A stretch of 64,000 bases of DNA from Dysidea avara. Taxonomy: Eukaryota; Porifera; Demospongiae; Dictyoceratida; Dysideidae. The notes below the pieces were generated by a model that worked only from the letters and a program-made list of their open reading frames with translations, made no database searches and was not told the origin of the DNA. Positions 11,345 through 23,345 of this stretch are shown piece by piece. The DNA is taken from the NCBI RefSeq assembly GCF_963678975.1, contig NC_089280.1, positions 17,086,780 to 17,150,779 of the forward strand, written 5' to 3'. The translations under genes and the position numbers were made by a program. Every line of letters begins with the position of its first letter. Position 1 is the stretch's first letter.

Positions 11345-12790
11345 AATTATGCTCCAATTTTCCCATTATAGTCCGGTAGATTTAGCTCAAAAAAGGGGTG
11401 AACCCAGAAAAAATTCTAAGAAAGCTAATTTTGGTATCGTTGGAAAGGAAATTTTTTGTAGAATAACATATCCAAAATCCCCAAAAATCCCCCTTGGGGA
11501 AAACTTTTTATACCCAATTTACTTTAGGACATCTATAGTAGCTACATAGCTATTATTAACTCTTGCTATTAAGACCTCAAAATGCAAAAAACTTTTCACA
11601 TAATAAATTAAATAAAACACAAAAATATTTGTAGCATCAATATAATGGACTCAATGCGACTGCCACTTATCCACAGATCATAGAAATCATATAAGTGGCT
11701 CTCACATAGAATCTGAAAAAATGGAATTGTCAATGTCATTGTAAACGGGTTCTTCAGCATTTCTGCAACTTTCTCCCCTGCAATCATCACATGCTGTTAC
11801 ACACTTTAGTCCATGCTTACGGCAAGAACATATATTACTACCACATGGATTTGTAGTAGAAAGCTTGCATTTACATCAAACAAATTTAAGTAAGCTCTCT
11901 GGTGCTAGCTCTAAATCTGTCATAATTGGCTGCAGCTTTGAACCATCTAGCTTCCAGCCCCTTAGTAGGGGATTAAGAGAGTCAGTGGCAATCTTCCTTC
12001 CAGTTGAAGGGTGCTGTAGTGGATCGTAATCTCTTTGCACTTGGAATTTCATCAGCAGCAACAGGATTTTGAGGACCGGGCCTTCTCTTGTCAGTAAATT
12101 TTTTACGGCATTCAGGATGTACTAGAACAGTTTCAACTGGGTCAGTACTGTTACATTCATCCAGATAGATATAAAGGTCATCTCTTCCATATTTCTCACA
12201 ACACTCCATGATGGTTAATATTCCCTTCTTTGTTACACGAACTGATTCTTTATTTACAAACCCCAGCTTGCATATTACACAGTGATCCTTCCTGAAGGCA
12301 CTAGTAGGGTGCCCTTCAGCCATTTGAATCTATATCAAAATGAGTAGAAACTATAGATAACCTAGCTGTAGCTTCAACATGATGTGTAACAAACCTCAGT
12401 TTCCAGCAGCTCAACACATGGCTTCCAAACCTCACGAAGGTACACGTTTCATCAAAAAACTGCTTAAGTAACTGAACACATGGCCCACAAACTTCACGCA
12501 AGTTTTAACTTGCTCCCAAAAACTGCTGAGTCATTTCAAAATTGGTTAGCACATTTTTTACACAAGTATAAACAAAAATTCTGCTCATTTTTAGGGACTT
12601 CATATGCTTCAAACTAAATTGGGTATAAAATATTTTCCTCATAGGGGATTTCAGGGGTTTTGGATATGTTGTTCTGTAAAAAATTTGCTATCTAATGATA
12701 CCAAAATCAGCTTTCTTCGAATTTTTTCCGGGTTCAATCCTATTTCTACTGAACTATTATTCTATTCAGAATTTCTCTCAAAATCTCTTC
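11345..12790. mobile_element. Inverted-repeat element carrying a Cys-rich gene remnant
   Basis: The segment at about 11385-11535 (gaacccagaaaaaattctaa, ttttggtatcgttgga, atccaaaatccccaaaaatc, ctttttatacccaattta) is the imperfect reverse complement of about 12605-12750. These arms of roughly 150 bp flank a minus-strand gene remnant. I cannot place exact ends or a target-site duplication, so the element class is open. The size of about 1.4 kb suggests an internally deleted DNA transposon. Confidence 0.6.
11690..12323 (-). pseudogene. Remnant of a TE-associated Cys-rich protein
   Basis: Starting at ATG 12323 the frame opens with a zinc-finger-like HCVICKLGF and, about 60 residues on, VHPECRKKFTDKRR. 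It then stops at KEDCH near 11982. In other frames further along the strand come GWKLDGSKLQPIMTDL and a tail with Cys pairs spaced CKCK...NPCGSNICSCRKHGLKC and CGDCRGESC. From memory, this N-terminal C-x2-C domain plus C-terminal Cys-rich tail is common in large invertebrate repeat families of unclear function. The middle of the protein is missing and at least one in-frame stop and one frameshift are present, so this is a deletion derivative. Confidence 0.55.
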
Positions 12791-15169
12791 ATTATGCCCA
12801 TCCACTTATCATTATTTTGCAATTTACAATATAAATTACCTAACAGATGCATGTGTAAATTACTTTTGGTCCAGTTCAAACAGGCATAAGTGTCTATTAA
12901 TTGTGCTTGTGTACATTCTGTCATAACAAGGGTACTCTGACTGCATGTCACATTGTAAACAAGTAGCTAGCTTGAGAGTTCATTAGCACTGAAAGTGGAC
13001 CCAATAACCAATGAACATAAAGTATCAGCTGCTTAGTTTAATTGCAACATAGGTACATGCTTATTCGTACATAGTTTGAATCCAGATTTGGGGTTGTGTA
13101 GGGTTGTGTAAAGGCTAAAGAACAGCCTAGTATTAATAGCTATGCTGTGAAGAATTCCTGTGTTCATGGTGGACCGTTGTTTAAGTTGGAACCAACAGCT
13201 GGTACTAGCATAACAAAATTTAATGGTATGTGTTTTGTGTATTGAGACAGGTACATTAGTGGATCATATTACCAGTATTACAATGAGTGAAAATTGTACT
13301 GTATGGGAATATGCATGGTAGTTGTATTGGTGTGTACGTAGTGTGTTTTTACATTGGCATTGAATTTTTGACTTGGGGTATACTGAGATACCTGTCTTCG
13401 TGTCATGAGTTTGTTATAAGAGTATTTAACATACATGCACTCGTGAGGATAGGAGATTTTGTTACACTAGTCCGACATTACACGTGAACATAAGAACAAA
13501 GCATGCACGACTTGCAGGGAAAATGACTGGCCAATCAGAATGCTTCTTTCATAATGTTGAAAGGATTTTACAACCACAAGTCATGTATGCTATGTTCTCC
13601 AGACTGTTACAGTCATATAGGATTGACTGCTGCCATACCAGAGTACCACTAATAGCATCTAGTGGTATAACTGTGCGCATTGGGTGAGGTGATCTGTTAA
13701 AGAAGTGATCTTGCATTGTAATTGTTTTGTGATTTATACTGTGGTGGGCGCATTTATGGTGTCCTGATATCAATATAGGGTGGGGATCAGTACTTGCATT
13801 TTAGTTACTCAAAGCAGCCAATTGCATTTGAAAATATATTACAAAAAGGCTATAAAGTTATTACTGCTTGGCATGCATTATTTTCAACCACTTGGCAAAG
13901 TTCTCACAGTCAGTATCGATAACCAAACAGTTCAGGCATCACTCCATCCCTACTGTACAGTTACAGCAGAGGTTATATAGTACAGGAACATCTTAACAAT
14001 GAAATTGACACAATGGCTTCTTGAAATATGCAGGCTAACCAGAATACATGCCATTCTGGGGGTGTGAGGGCCTCGCAGCTTTTAAAAGCTCTAATGGATT
14101 CTTTGCATATATGTGCTGATGTGAGTAATGCATTTTGCACATGAATCACTTGATGATGCCATTTAAGGTGCAGCATGAAATTATTTTTGTACAGAATCAC
14201 ACTTTAGTAACTACAGGTAATTATTGTATTGATATACTAATAATATTTGCTATACTGTATGCAAGTAAAGCTGTAACTTACAATCATCAAATGTTCAAGT
14301 AAACTGAAGGAGGATATACTAATTTATCTGTGAAAACACATGCATATCTGCTTATCATGAAATTAACAAGCAACCAATGTTTGAGGAGACAAAAAGAAAC
14401 ATCTAGAGTGCATGTATGCATATAACTTCAACACAGCAAATGTCACAATCTGTGCAGATTCCAAGGGTTCTTAAATTCTATGGTCATTTGCATGGATAAT
14501 GCTCTACATACGTTGGCATTGATACTTCCACAGGAGCAATACAAACACAGATAATTGACTGTGTTTTTATCACCATCATTTAAAGGCTTGCACTGTACTA
14601 ACATAATTAAAGCCAGTACATTGTACCCCCAACCTTTGATCCGCAAATGCACACATTATCACACAACAGCTTGCCTTAGGGCTTGCATCCCTTGGTTACA
14701 ATACTTCTAAATATTTAAATTTCATGGGTATGTTGTAACTTTTACCTGTATTTGTTGCTGGATATATTCTCACCAGACAATTCTGCAGATGTACAAGCAC
14801 AAACACTTGTTGAATTAGCTGCAAGTAAAGCATCACTTTTGATTTGAACACCTTGGCTGATCAGCCATCATAAATTTTTGCAAATACTGGCCACAAAAGA
14901 TTACACAAGAACGTCCATCTTGAGAGATGAACATTTATACAAAACGACAACTTGTGTAACTACAAATTTATAGAAAGATATAAACAACATAAGAATAGGA
15001 TCAAGTCTGTACATCACACATCAGATACTGCTTCAACATGATGGGACTTCATAATCTGTATAATACAACAAAACAACATGTCAGTCTAACTACATGTAGC
15101 TACACATCTTATGAGTGTTAACTATCACCTATTAGCTACAGGTTTGAGCTAAATATGGCAGCCTATATC
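12791..15169. other. No gene recognised
   Basis: About 2.4 kb with scattered short frames and nothing I can identify. Exon 1 of array unit I would be expected somewhere here or upstream. I searched by eye for the conserved ttgttgctcattgttgaagc block and did not find it. Confidence 0.45.
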
Positions 15170-15469
15170 CTGAATAGCTGTATTGTCAACAAATTTAAAG
15201 CCTTTACATGGAATTTAACATTTCTTTAGTCCAATTTCATACAAAACGTGTTTGTATGCACATGTGTATTTTATGCTGGCAGTTTATTCAGTGCTTGTGT
15301 GGTGGTGGCTGTCTTAGAATCAAAAACAATTTCATTTACCATAAAAACAATATAAGTAGAGATTTATACTTCTTGCAATTTCATACAAAGTGCATTAATG
15401 TATTGTGTAGTTTTGTATGAGAGAAAAGGTAAGCCCACACTGTATACCATCCCTGCAAAATCATTCGCT

Positions 15470-15502
<33 letters not shown>

Positions 15503-15980
15503 CCACGTAAATGATTTCAAATAGTGACATATGGAGTTAACACCAGTGCAGTATATACTCCCCCATGAGACATCATCTTTACTATTGTTTTATGTACCAT
15601 GATACCATTTCCATTGAATTCTAAATGGTAGATTGTACTTTGAAATTTACTGATAACTGCCACACCATTTTGCTGACAATAATATGGCAGCTTCATGATG
15701 AATCTTGATGGAGAGTAAGAAATTGGAGGGCATTGTGTAGAATAAACCATTTGTGACTTGCTGAATTCCCTATTGTTTACTTCCTACCTATCAGTTTCCA
15801 GGTGTTTATTACATTGTCTGTTGTGTAATTAAACCACTACAAGTTTCTCATTTTCATTCACAAGAAAACTTTCCCCCAAGTAATTAATTCTGGTATATTA
15901 GCTTCAATTTGATTATGAGGAAATACACCACATGGGGAAGTACTGATACCTATAGCATTACATGTGGTTTGTTCTTTGTA
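15170..15980 (+). other. Unit I intron-1 flank, duplicated
   Basis: tattgtcaacaaatttaaag...catttctttagt at 15180 matches 49023-49080. The block from about 15780 (cattgtctgttgtgtaatta) to the acceptor ttctttgtag matches 49088-49110 and 50590-50750, and also 39150-39238. This is intron 1 of the duplicated gene. A (TA)n run lies at about 15472-15500. Confidence 0.65.
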
Positions 15981-16215
15981 GGTAATAACTTATTGAATGG
16001 TTATAATGGCTTGAATCTGTTAAAAGGCAATAAGAAAAGAAAATTACATACATATGTAAAGCCCGAGCTCCCACTACTGTTGACTCATTGGAAGTGGATG
16101 TTTATTAAGAGAGTAGAAAACTTATTGTTAAAGATGATGTTTCTGGTCACCTTCCGTTTCACAGTACCAAATCTGTTTCCCATGCTAAGATGGTGCATAA
16201 TGCCAAAGAAAAGAA
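15981..16215 (+). pseudogene. Unit I exon 2, frameshifted MXD/MNT-like exon
   Basis: Aligns with exon 2 at 50751-51024, with the same acceptor (ttctttgtag) and donor (aaaag|gtagat). It starts in the correct frame (NNLLNGYNGLNLLKGNKKRKL). An insertion of about 7 bases after the KKRKL codons and a loss of about a dozen bases in the DAYAVDIK codons move the frame. The region of the acidic DDEDPDDD codons is also deleted. The basic-region codons near the 3' end (HNAKEKKR) survive, but in a different frame from the start. Without those repairs this copy cannot make the protein. Confidence 0.8.
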
Positions 16216-16272
16216 AAGGTAGATGTAATTTGTGGTTATACACTAAATGTGATTAAGTTGTTATACTATTAG

Positions 16273-16384
16273 ACGAAGAAGTTTAAACAAGCACAGCTGA
16301 CACTTCACCAAGAGCTCTAACCCTACACACACCAAAAGCAATTCTAAGAACTATCCTGTGTACTGCAGTAGAGGAGATAAAGGT
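16273..16384 (+). pseudogene. Unit I exon 3, broken helix-loop-helix exon
   Basis: Matches exon 3 at 51079-51190, with the ttatactattag acceptor and the ataaag|gttag donor kept. One A is missing early on (tttaaacaagc against tttaaaacaagc), an in-frame TAA appears in gagctctaaccc, and another A is lost in aaagcaattc. It is therefore a pseudo-exon, consistent with the broken exon 2 just upstream. Confidence 0.8.
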
Positions 16385-16589
16385 TAGACAACAACACAGA
16401 ATAGTAGTGAGTGAATTGCTGATATCATAAAGTACAGTAGTACTGTATATTAGGGATAATTGAGGTTTGCACTTTCTTACAAAAAATACTGACCAGAAAC
16501 CAGTCTCACAATACCTTCATGGTACCTTGTTGGGTACAACTAATGGAAATGCTTCTAATATGTTACTATAAATTATTAATTAGTGGAAT

Positions 16590-16895
16590 TTTCTACTGCC
16601 TGACTGAATGACTGGCTGATGCCTTCAGCCAAGTGGAACTCAACAACTAAGGCTACAGGCTTGTTTTCTTCACTGTTTGGCATCGTTTCAGCCTGAAAGG
16701 TGCCTTTTGGCATACCACAGTATATAAAATGTACACATCATGGACTTACCTTTGTGTCTAGCTGAAAATGAAGCATAATCGCCACTTCACTTTTTCAGTA
16801 ATTGATAGTTGGGGAGTGCATTCAGATGAAAACAAAAGGTCCGGTGCCATTCTTTCTTTTGATGTGGTATGCACAGCTTCGTCAGTCCATAGGTA
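16590..16895 (-). repeat. Composite foldback-family repeat body
   Basis: Reverse copy: gatgccttcagccaag, ggtgccttttggcatacc, tcatggacttaccttt, gccacttcac, ttgatagttgggg, in the order seen at 1-640. It is followed by two motif copies (tactctaatagagcagtca and tactctaatagaacagtca) at about 16935-16973. Confidence 0.7.
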
Positions 16896-17079
16896 GTGGA
16901 ACAAGGGGTCAATGCTAGCAAGAAAAGATTGAGATACTCTAATAGAGCAGTCAACTACTCTAATAGAACAGTCACTTCTCTACATTTCTTTCAAAAACTG
17001 TAAGTGGCTGTTTAATAAGTAATAACATAGTGAAATCATCTAAAATTAGTTTCTAAATGTGCATCCCAACCATCAATTA

Positions 17080-17560
17080 CTTAGGTGGCCATGGCCATTA
17101 CACTTCGTTCCATATGTTCAGCCTATTACACAGTGTTATTAATGAAGAACAGTATAAGAAGTGCCTCTACAATTAATCCAGTCACTACAGAAAATATGGA
17201 TGATTCCCATTATAAACATGATAGTTAGCCACAGGGAAGCCATTTTGCACTACCATGGATCAGCACCTTGTGCTGCCAGTGAAAAGAAATAGGACACAAA
17301 GGAGGACAAAAGCAAGTCCATGATGCATGTATTGTACACACTGCAGTATGCCAAAAGGCACCTGTCAGGCTGAAGCAACATTTAACAGTGAAAAAAAACC
17401 CTGTAGCCTTTTGAGTTACACTTGTCTGAAGGCATCGGTCAGTCGGTCAGTCAGCAGAAATTCCACTGAATAAGTGAAGACACTTTTGGGCCTGATTTCT
17501 AACCAATACTGCCAAGGCCCCATGAAGTATTGTTTCTGGTCAATATATTTTGTGAGAAAG
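17080..17560 (+). repeat. Composite foldback-family repeat body
   Basis: Forward copy with cattacacttcgtt, aagaacagtataagaagtgcctct, gacacaaaggaggac, tatgccaaaaggcacctg and aaccaatactgcca. The nearest relative in this window is the copy at 51970-52340, as expected if it was present before the array duplicated. Confidence 0.7.
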
Positions 17561-19560
17561 TGTAAACCTCCATGATCCCTAATATACAGTACTATTGTAC
17601 TGTATGATTAAACAAACAACATGTGACATACACATGTGTTGTTGACTTCCTTACATGGTAGAGCACATTGTAATTAAATTTCACACATATTACCAGATTT
17701 TCTGGATCACTAGTCACTTTTGTCTGGGTCAAGAAAGTTTATCCATATCAGAAAAATCTCTCTTTTTCTGACCCATGTCAACTCTGGGCCACATCCATTG
17801 AGTCAATAGGTCATCCAGATTAACAACCATACCCAGTTTGAATCCTGTTACAAAGATATTTTATTTTATAACAGCTTTTTTTGCACTAGTACAAAGAGTT
17901 CAGAGAGATAACACTAATACAGTATGAACTGCGTGTCAAAGTGAGCTAACTTTAATACAACTAAGGCAACGTACAGGTATAGTATATTCAAGCTTGTGTT
18001 GCCATTAGGAGCAAGCCCAGAAACATCAGTCTGTAGGAAGCAATGCCATGTGAACATCTGCAGTTACCATTGCTTGGTGTCGTGCTAGTTACTGTCTCAC
18101 AAGTTGAACTTGCTGTTATGTTGTACTGAGCTTAAACTTCCTTCTGCTACTCTTCTTGAAGTGAAGGAATTCTAGTAGAATAATTGCATAAAGCCTAGGG
18201 ATTGTTTCCACTTTTAATGCATTGATCATAATAACTTAGCTTAATGTGAATATGTAAGACAGCTATTTCCATTTCCAGGTCATGTGACACTATAACTAGG
18301 TCAAAGTGAACCATGCTTTTAATGTTTGCTCAACAACAATAAATGTTCTTGATCTCAAGTTTGTCATCAGAATTACACTTGGACAATCTTGTTTTCTTTT
18401 AGTTGATAAAATGATGTGACGTTAAAAAATATTTCAGTAGCAGTTCTTCACAACAACCAGTTGTGAAATTAATTTTTGACATTCTGTTATGCCAACCATG
18501 TACTGCACTGTGTATAGAACTGATGAATGAGTACTAGCATGTATGGTAGGAACAAGTGTCCATGTATGAAGAGCAGCTAAGATGAGTACAAACTCTGTGT
18601 GTATTTTATATTGTTAATGAAAATAACCTATTACCATGCTTTAAAGAAGGTTGCTAGCTGTCTTTAACCACAGTGTGGTACAAATAGATAATACCACTAT
18701 ACTTGAACTATAATAATGAGTAAGCTGTATTATTATAACTAAAGTTTGTGCACCTATATCATCATATGTGTCTGTGTTTATTTGTAGATGGTGTTTATCT
18801 GCAAAGTAACGATCAATTCTTGTGAATATCCATAATGTTGCCTGTATTGAAAGGCAATAAACACCTAGTAGTCCACAACAGAGTTGAAACCAGATCAGTA
18901 CTGCTGACCCAGCTGACACACTGACTCAAATAGGGACTCAGATCTGACCCAGATGTTCATTAAAACAGATGCATGCATCAAGAGCTACACTGTAAATTTT
19001 GTCATCATACAGTACAGTAGTACTGTATATTAGGTTAAGTCAGTTAGAGACCACCCACTCAGATCTTCGTGGCTTTAAAAAACCTCAGCTTCACTTCAGG
19101 TTTTTAAAATCACAAAGATCCTCATACGTATCTAACCATTACTTTAAATTTTTTCCTTATAGTTTAGATAAGCAAATAGTTTTAGTGCGACATTGCAAAC
19201 CCAACCTCTGCTAGTGAGAGACACCTGCACTTATAGCATTGATTATAGAGGTTACTTCACTGTAATAAGGATCATCTACAAGAGAAAATAGTGAATGAAT
19301 AGCTACCAAGCATCAATAAGTGGGTGTGGCTAAACAGAATATAGGCCTACAGACAGCAACCCAATGAATAGGTGTGGCTCCACAGCGACACACATTCCTC
19401 CTGATAATTGGCATGTATACAGACAGCAGCACACAATTCCAATATGTGGGTGTGTGGTATTATGCATAACTGTAGACTGCAACACACCATCCTGATAAGT
19501 GGGCATGGCTCCCAAGTTTCTCAAGTATATACAATTGCATTTCCATTAGTACAATTAAGC
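17561..19560. other. Duplicated intron segment (matches 53100-55720)
   Basis: Many blocks match the intron of unit III in the same order and orientation: ttgacttccttacatggtagag, accagattttctggatcac, gacagctatttccatttccaggtca, atattcataatgttgcctgtattg-like and caaacccaacctctgctagtgagag. Unit III carries additional insertions (54062-54383, 54681-55090). No gene is seen in either copy. Confidence 0.7.
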
Positions 19561-19567
19561 TTGTTAA

Positions 19568-19990
19568 TTGTGACCCGCTGAGCAAAAACCTGACTAGTTC
19601 GCATTTTTCTCAAGCTTCTTTTAATGACTTCTTTGTTATCTGGAGGGAAAAACCAATGGGCCGTTCAAGTTTCAGCCTTATCTGGTGATTACTCTTGGAA
19701 TTATAATAATAGACAGCAAGAAGAGCAAAAAAATTGATTTGCACAGTGACTATACTGACAATAAATTACATAATTATGTCACAAGTGCAACAGGCTATGG
19801 AGTTGGGTCTTGTCTCATTGTGGTCACCATGAACTGGGGAATTCATCAAGGTACAATGTTTGGCCTATATCCACCCATCCTTTCAAGCAAGAAGGCTATC
19901 CAAGCTTACAAATGGCGACAATAAAGTTGCATTTTGCTGCAAACATACACACATAACTCGCGTTACAGAAATGAAACAAGATCACAGGCA
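19568..19990. repeat. Probable dispersed repeat
   Basis: Begins with tgtgacccgctgagcaaaaacctgac and ends near acaataaagttgcattttgctgc. It interrupts the duplicated intron and has no counterpart in unit III. I recognise the opening as typical of a dispersed repeat, but cannot define ends or class. Confidence 0.35.
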
Positions 19991-20350
19991 GATCTGATGA
20001 TGTATAAGTTCAATCAATTCAAGTCTTTTTTCAATGTTTACTGAAGTGATTAAAACGTGCATAGTACATAGCATACATTTTTTACCCTTCAATGCAATTT
20101 AATATTTAAAAAATTCAAAGTATAGTCAGTATGCATTCACCTGAGCCCCCGCCAAATATAGTAATATCAAAGAGGTGAACATGTATTCACTCCCAATGGT
20201 TTGTACTGGAACGGTTGTTGGTAAAATGCGGATTTCCGGAATTCCGTTACGGAATTCCGCGTCCATTAATGTTATCACGTGATTTCAAAACGAGTCATTT
20301 TCAGGCAAGATTTGTTCGTGGTATTTAATATTCTCGCTCGTTACTATGTA

Positions 20351-20470
20351 ATGGACGCTACATTAGAAGTAGGTGACAGCAGCAGCAGCCAAGAAGAAGA
20401 GAAGGAACCATCGTCGAAGAAACGCTATTCTTGCTTGTTCGAAATGGAAGCTGAGTTTGAACCACAAAAA
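20351..20470 (+). CDS. Candidate first exon of an unidentified gene
   Basis: From ATG 20351 an open frame starts MDATLEVGDSSSSQEEEKE, then SSKKRYSC and MEAEFEPQK, and can end at a weak donor-like aaaag|gttt. Upstream lie a palindromic cggaattccg pair (about 20235-20255) and a CACGTG at 20276-20281, so a promoter is possible. No following exon is recognisable before the repeat at 20690. It could equally be a repeat-borne frame. Confidence 0.25.
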
Positions 20471-20689
20471 GGTTTGAACTACCCTGTAGCCATGAGCAAA
20501 GTTTGATCCTTTTTTAACACAAATAGCTAAACGTTCATAATTCCATGGATATTTAACAGATTCCTAGCAAATTTAGAACATTAATTCACCTTTATACACT
20601 CTTCATTTGCACTGAAGTTCACAGAAATTGAGATACTCATTTTTTTATAACAATTTTTGCAAAGTGTGTGGAAAGAAATTGAAGCTCCT

Positions 20690-21012
20690 GTAGACCCCTT
20701 ACAGCTTAAAAAGAAAAATTCAAAAATTTAAATGTCTATATCTCATAAATGGCTGGGCAAATTTAATCAAACTTTCTGTGCTGCCTACCCTACCTGGCGG
20801 ACAGCTATAATGCAAAAATGGTGTGATTTGGAGAACGGGCCATGGAGCTATGCATGCGTGAAAATACGATATTCTTTCTTCCTGTAAATATACCCACAGT
20901 GTGGCATGCTGGCTTTCTTGGCAGCACAACACACTACCATGTGTTGTGCTGCCACCTGATAAATCTGTGCACTGCACTTTTAAAACTACAAAAACTTTAC
21001 ACATGAAAAGTT
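20690..21012. repeat. Probable dispersed repeat with an internal hairpin
   Basis: A block beginning tatatctcataaatggctggg, with a perfect-looking short hairpin ggcagcacaacaca...tgtgttgtgctgcc at about 20918-20951. It is absent from the matching part of unit III, which suggests an insertion next to the inverted exons. Confidence 0.4.
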
Positions 21013-21017
21013 GCCTT

Positions 21018-21396
21018 TTAATTAGGTAATGGGTTTCTCTTGTAAACAATTCCTGTAGTTTTCACAACACTACATTTAACAGCTGAACAGTAACTTTCTG
21101 ACCCAACGTCTTTCCTTACATGTCCATTGACTCCATTCAATACCTGTAAGTGTTGTTTTTCATATAAACTATTAGTTCCATTCACTTGATTTCCAGTAAC
21201 AGTGGAATATAAACTGTTTAGATTGGGCCACACAAATGGTGGCAGCCATATAGGGTTTGTAAATGTTTGTAGCTGAGCCAGTTGAATGGACTGAGCCTGT
21301 AAAGCAGCCAATTGTGCTACAGTAGTGTAGTATAGTGGAGAAGTGAATAATGGATATGCAAAAAGTGACACTGACTACCATCAGTGGTAACATATT
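21018..21396 (-). pseudogene. Unit I exon 6, inverted and frameshifted
   Basis: Minus-strand copy of exon 6 (58101-58474), with the ctccttgtttag acceptor preserved. After DGSQ the copy lacks about 7 bases, so the opening is out of frame with the rest. From FAYPLFTSPLYY onward the frame matches the complete gene closely (QLAALQAQSIQLAQLQT, PPFVWPNLNSLY, QVNGTNSLYEKQ). It ends a few codons later than the intact gene at a stop near 21018. It is inverted relative to exon 4 of the same unit and so cannot be spliced with it. Confidence 0.85.
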
Positions 21397-21476
21397 CTAA
21401 ACAAGGAGATATATTATCATAACAGAATGGAAAAAACCTCACATTACAAAACCTGTCGTACTATGTAAACATTTAC

Positions 21477-21663
21477 CAGTGTTACTTGTGCTGGTCATAT
21501 TATTCTTATCCTCGTGTTCTTCTGACTGGTCTTGTTCATCATATTGCTCACTGGAATCACATCTATCATAGAGTCACACTCCATTGATTGTTGTAGAGAA
21601 GTTTCATCATTTTCGTAACTAACATCACTGCTGTCTCTTTCTTTATCTCCTTGAAACTGCTCT
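21477..21663 (-). pseudogene. Unit I exon 5, inverted with a 10-base deletion
   Basis: Minus-strand copy of exon 5 (57798-57994), 187 nt against 197. Acceptor (ctgtag|agag) and donor (actg|gtaaat) are intact. Ten bases are missing where the complete gene has DVTEDDSSE, which shifts the frame and brings a stop soon after. Exons 5 and 6 keep their order within the inverted block. Confidence 0.85.
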
Positions 21664-22023
21664 CTGTAGTGCAATATACAGAAAAGTTGTGTTACAAAGT
21701 GATAGACATGTAAGGCAAGTAATTATTTATATTCCACCCATCCACCACATTAAATTCTACGTTAAAATGTTATAAAAGGAGTCCTAACCTATCTTCTCAG
21801 CATATTTCAAGCTTAAAATGAAGTCTGTAGGACATTTTTCACTTCATAGTTTATGATACCACATGGAATTGTTAGAAATTATGACTGCACTAGGCATTCA
21901 TTTGAGACCTGGTGTTTTTGTTCGAAAACTGGAATTTTTTCTATACCCCAAACTAGACCAGGCAGAACCAACCATAATTTGAGGTATTTCCTTGTGTGTG
22001 CTATGTTGCATATAATTCCTTAG

Positions 22024-22121
22024 AAACTGAAAAGTGTTGCTGAAGAAAACAAAATCTGTTTAGCTGCATTAAGAGAAAAGAAACACTTGCTTACAAAAAG
22101 ACTAGAGCTGTTAGAATCATT
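22024..22121 (+). pseudogene. Unit I exon 4, intact leucine-zipper exon stranded in a broken copy
   Basis: 98 nt, the same length and phase as exon 4 at 57542-57639, with a ccttag acceptor and a strong gtaagt donor. The frame is open: KLKSVAEENK, then CLAALREKK and LLTKRLELLESL. The heptad positions L-N-L-L-L are unchanged. Its neighbours are broken or inverted, so I count it as part of a pseudogene. The flanks (about 21725-22215) also match 56770-57700. Confidence 0.8.
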
Positions 22122-22328
22122 GTAAGTACATTAACTGAATTTGATAATGACTGATTTATAGCTTTCCTTTGATACTTTTATACTTATTCTCTCATGTAAT
22201 TTTCTGACACTCGATATGCTAGAGTTGCAAGAGAAAAACCAAACAACTGTAAATTGCGGGGTCGGAATACTCTAATAGAACTGTCACCGTGGGGTAAAAA
22301 AGGTGCAAGAAAATGTCAAAAAAACTTA

Positions 22329-22400
22329 CCAGTGTTCAAACCAGGGACCTCCATACTGAACACCCAAATCCTTAACCACTGAGCCACTGCTATCACGGCT
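22329..22400 (-). repeat. tRNA-derived SINE head
   Basis: On the minus strand a box A-like tggctcagtgg (22376-22386 in reverse) is followed about 40 bases later by a box B-like ggtttgaacac. The distance fits an internal pol III promoter. It does not fold as a complete tRNA and lacks a clear anticodon arm, so a SINE is favoured. Confidence 0.6.
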
Positions 22401-23072
22401 GATCACCTCACTTAATTTTTACTTTATAACTGAAAATTCTAGCTAAAATCTACTCAATAGTAAAAGTTCATAATTTCATAGATCTACCAATGGAAAATCT
22501 ATATTGTTCGATCTAAAACATTCTATGTGTGTTCTATTAGAAATCCTCAAAATATGTGCACTCTATTTAAGCATTAGAAAAGTAATCAAACAAACAGTAC
22601 TATTATGACTTCTCTAATATTCCATTGAATCAAAGCCGATAATATAGCCATTTTGGTACAGATCAGCACAGTAGTACACTACTATTAAGACCTACTGATG
22701 CCAATCACCATCATCATAATATGTGCTATACTAATAAAACTTGTGACAACAGGCTGAAACTGTATTCTAGCATAAAAGATGCAGGATTTGCTTTGTAAAA
22801 ATTGAGCAACTGCAACTTAACACGTTTTGCATGAAAAATCGAGATAGCCTAATAGAACAGTCACTGCTCTTAATGGACAAATAGTATACCTAACTTGGAA
22901 GGAATTTACTTTGCTATAAAACACTATTGCAAATACTATAAATACAGGGACTACATATACGTATATTACAACTTTTTGCAATTCCACAGTCCTGAACACC
23001 GGTACCTTTCATAAAACCAAATTGAGAAGCTGGAATATATGAGGAAATATGACAATATATCTGCAAAAAGAA
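22401..23072. other. Non-coding, no gene seen
   Basis: AT-rich sequence with one more ctaatagaacagtcac motif copy at about 22848-22864 and no supported gene. Confidence 0.4.
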
Positions 23073-23345
23073 GTGAAATCCATGCAAGAACAGCCAAGCT
23101 ATATAAAAAGGGTGCAGCAGTCAAAAAGCCAGGGTCAAAAAAGTGAAATCAAAGGTGGAGGCCATGAAATGGCTGCAATAATGTTGATCATAATAAATTT
23201 TATCAATGCACAAAGCCATTTTAAAATTTATTATCATCCACATCATTGCAGCCATTTCATGGCCACCACCTTTGATTTGACAACTTTTTCACCCTGAAAG
23301 CCACACCCTTTTTATGTATATAGCTTGGCTGTTTTTGCGTGGATT
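23073..23345. repeat. Foldback (MITE-like) element
   Basis: Left arm aacagccaagctatata...ggtggaggccatgaaatggctgca (about 23088-23180) pairs with the right arm tgcagccatttcatggccaccacctttgat...tatagcttggctgtt (about 23245-23334). A short AT-rich centre, itself partly self-complementary (taataaattttat / aaaatttattatc), lies between them. Confidence 0.85.

Noticed and set aside
15981..16260. Unit I exon 2 as a functional exon because it is open to a stop near 16256
   Set aside because: The open frame passes through a frameshift, so the conserved basic region is read in the wrong frame.
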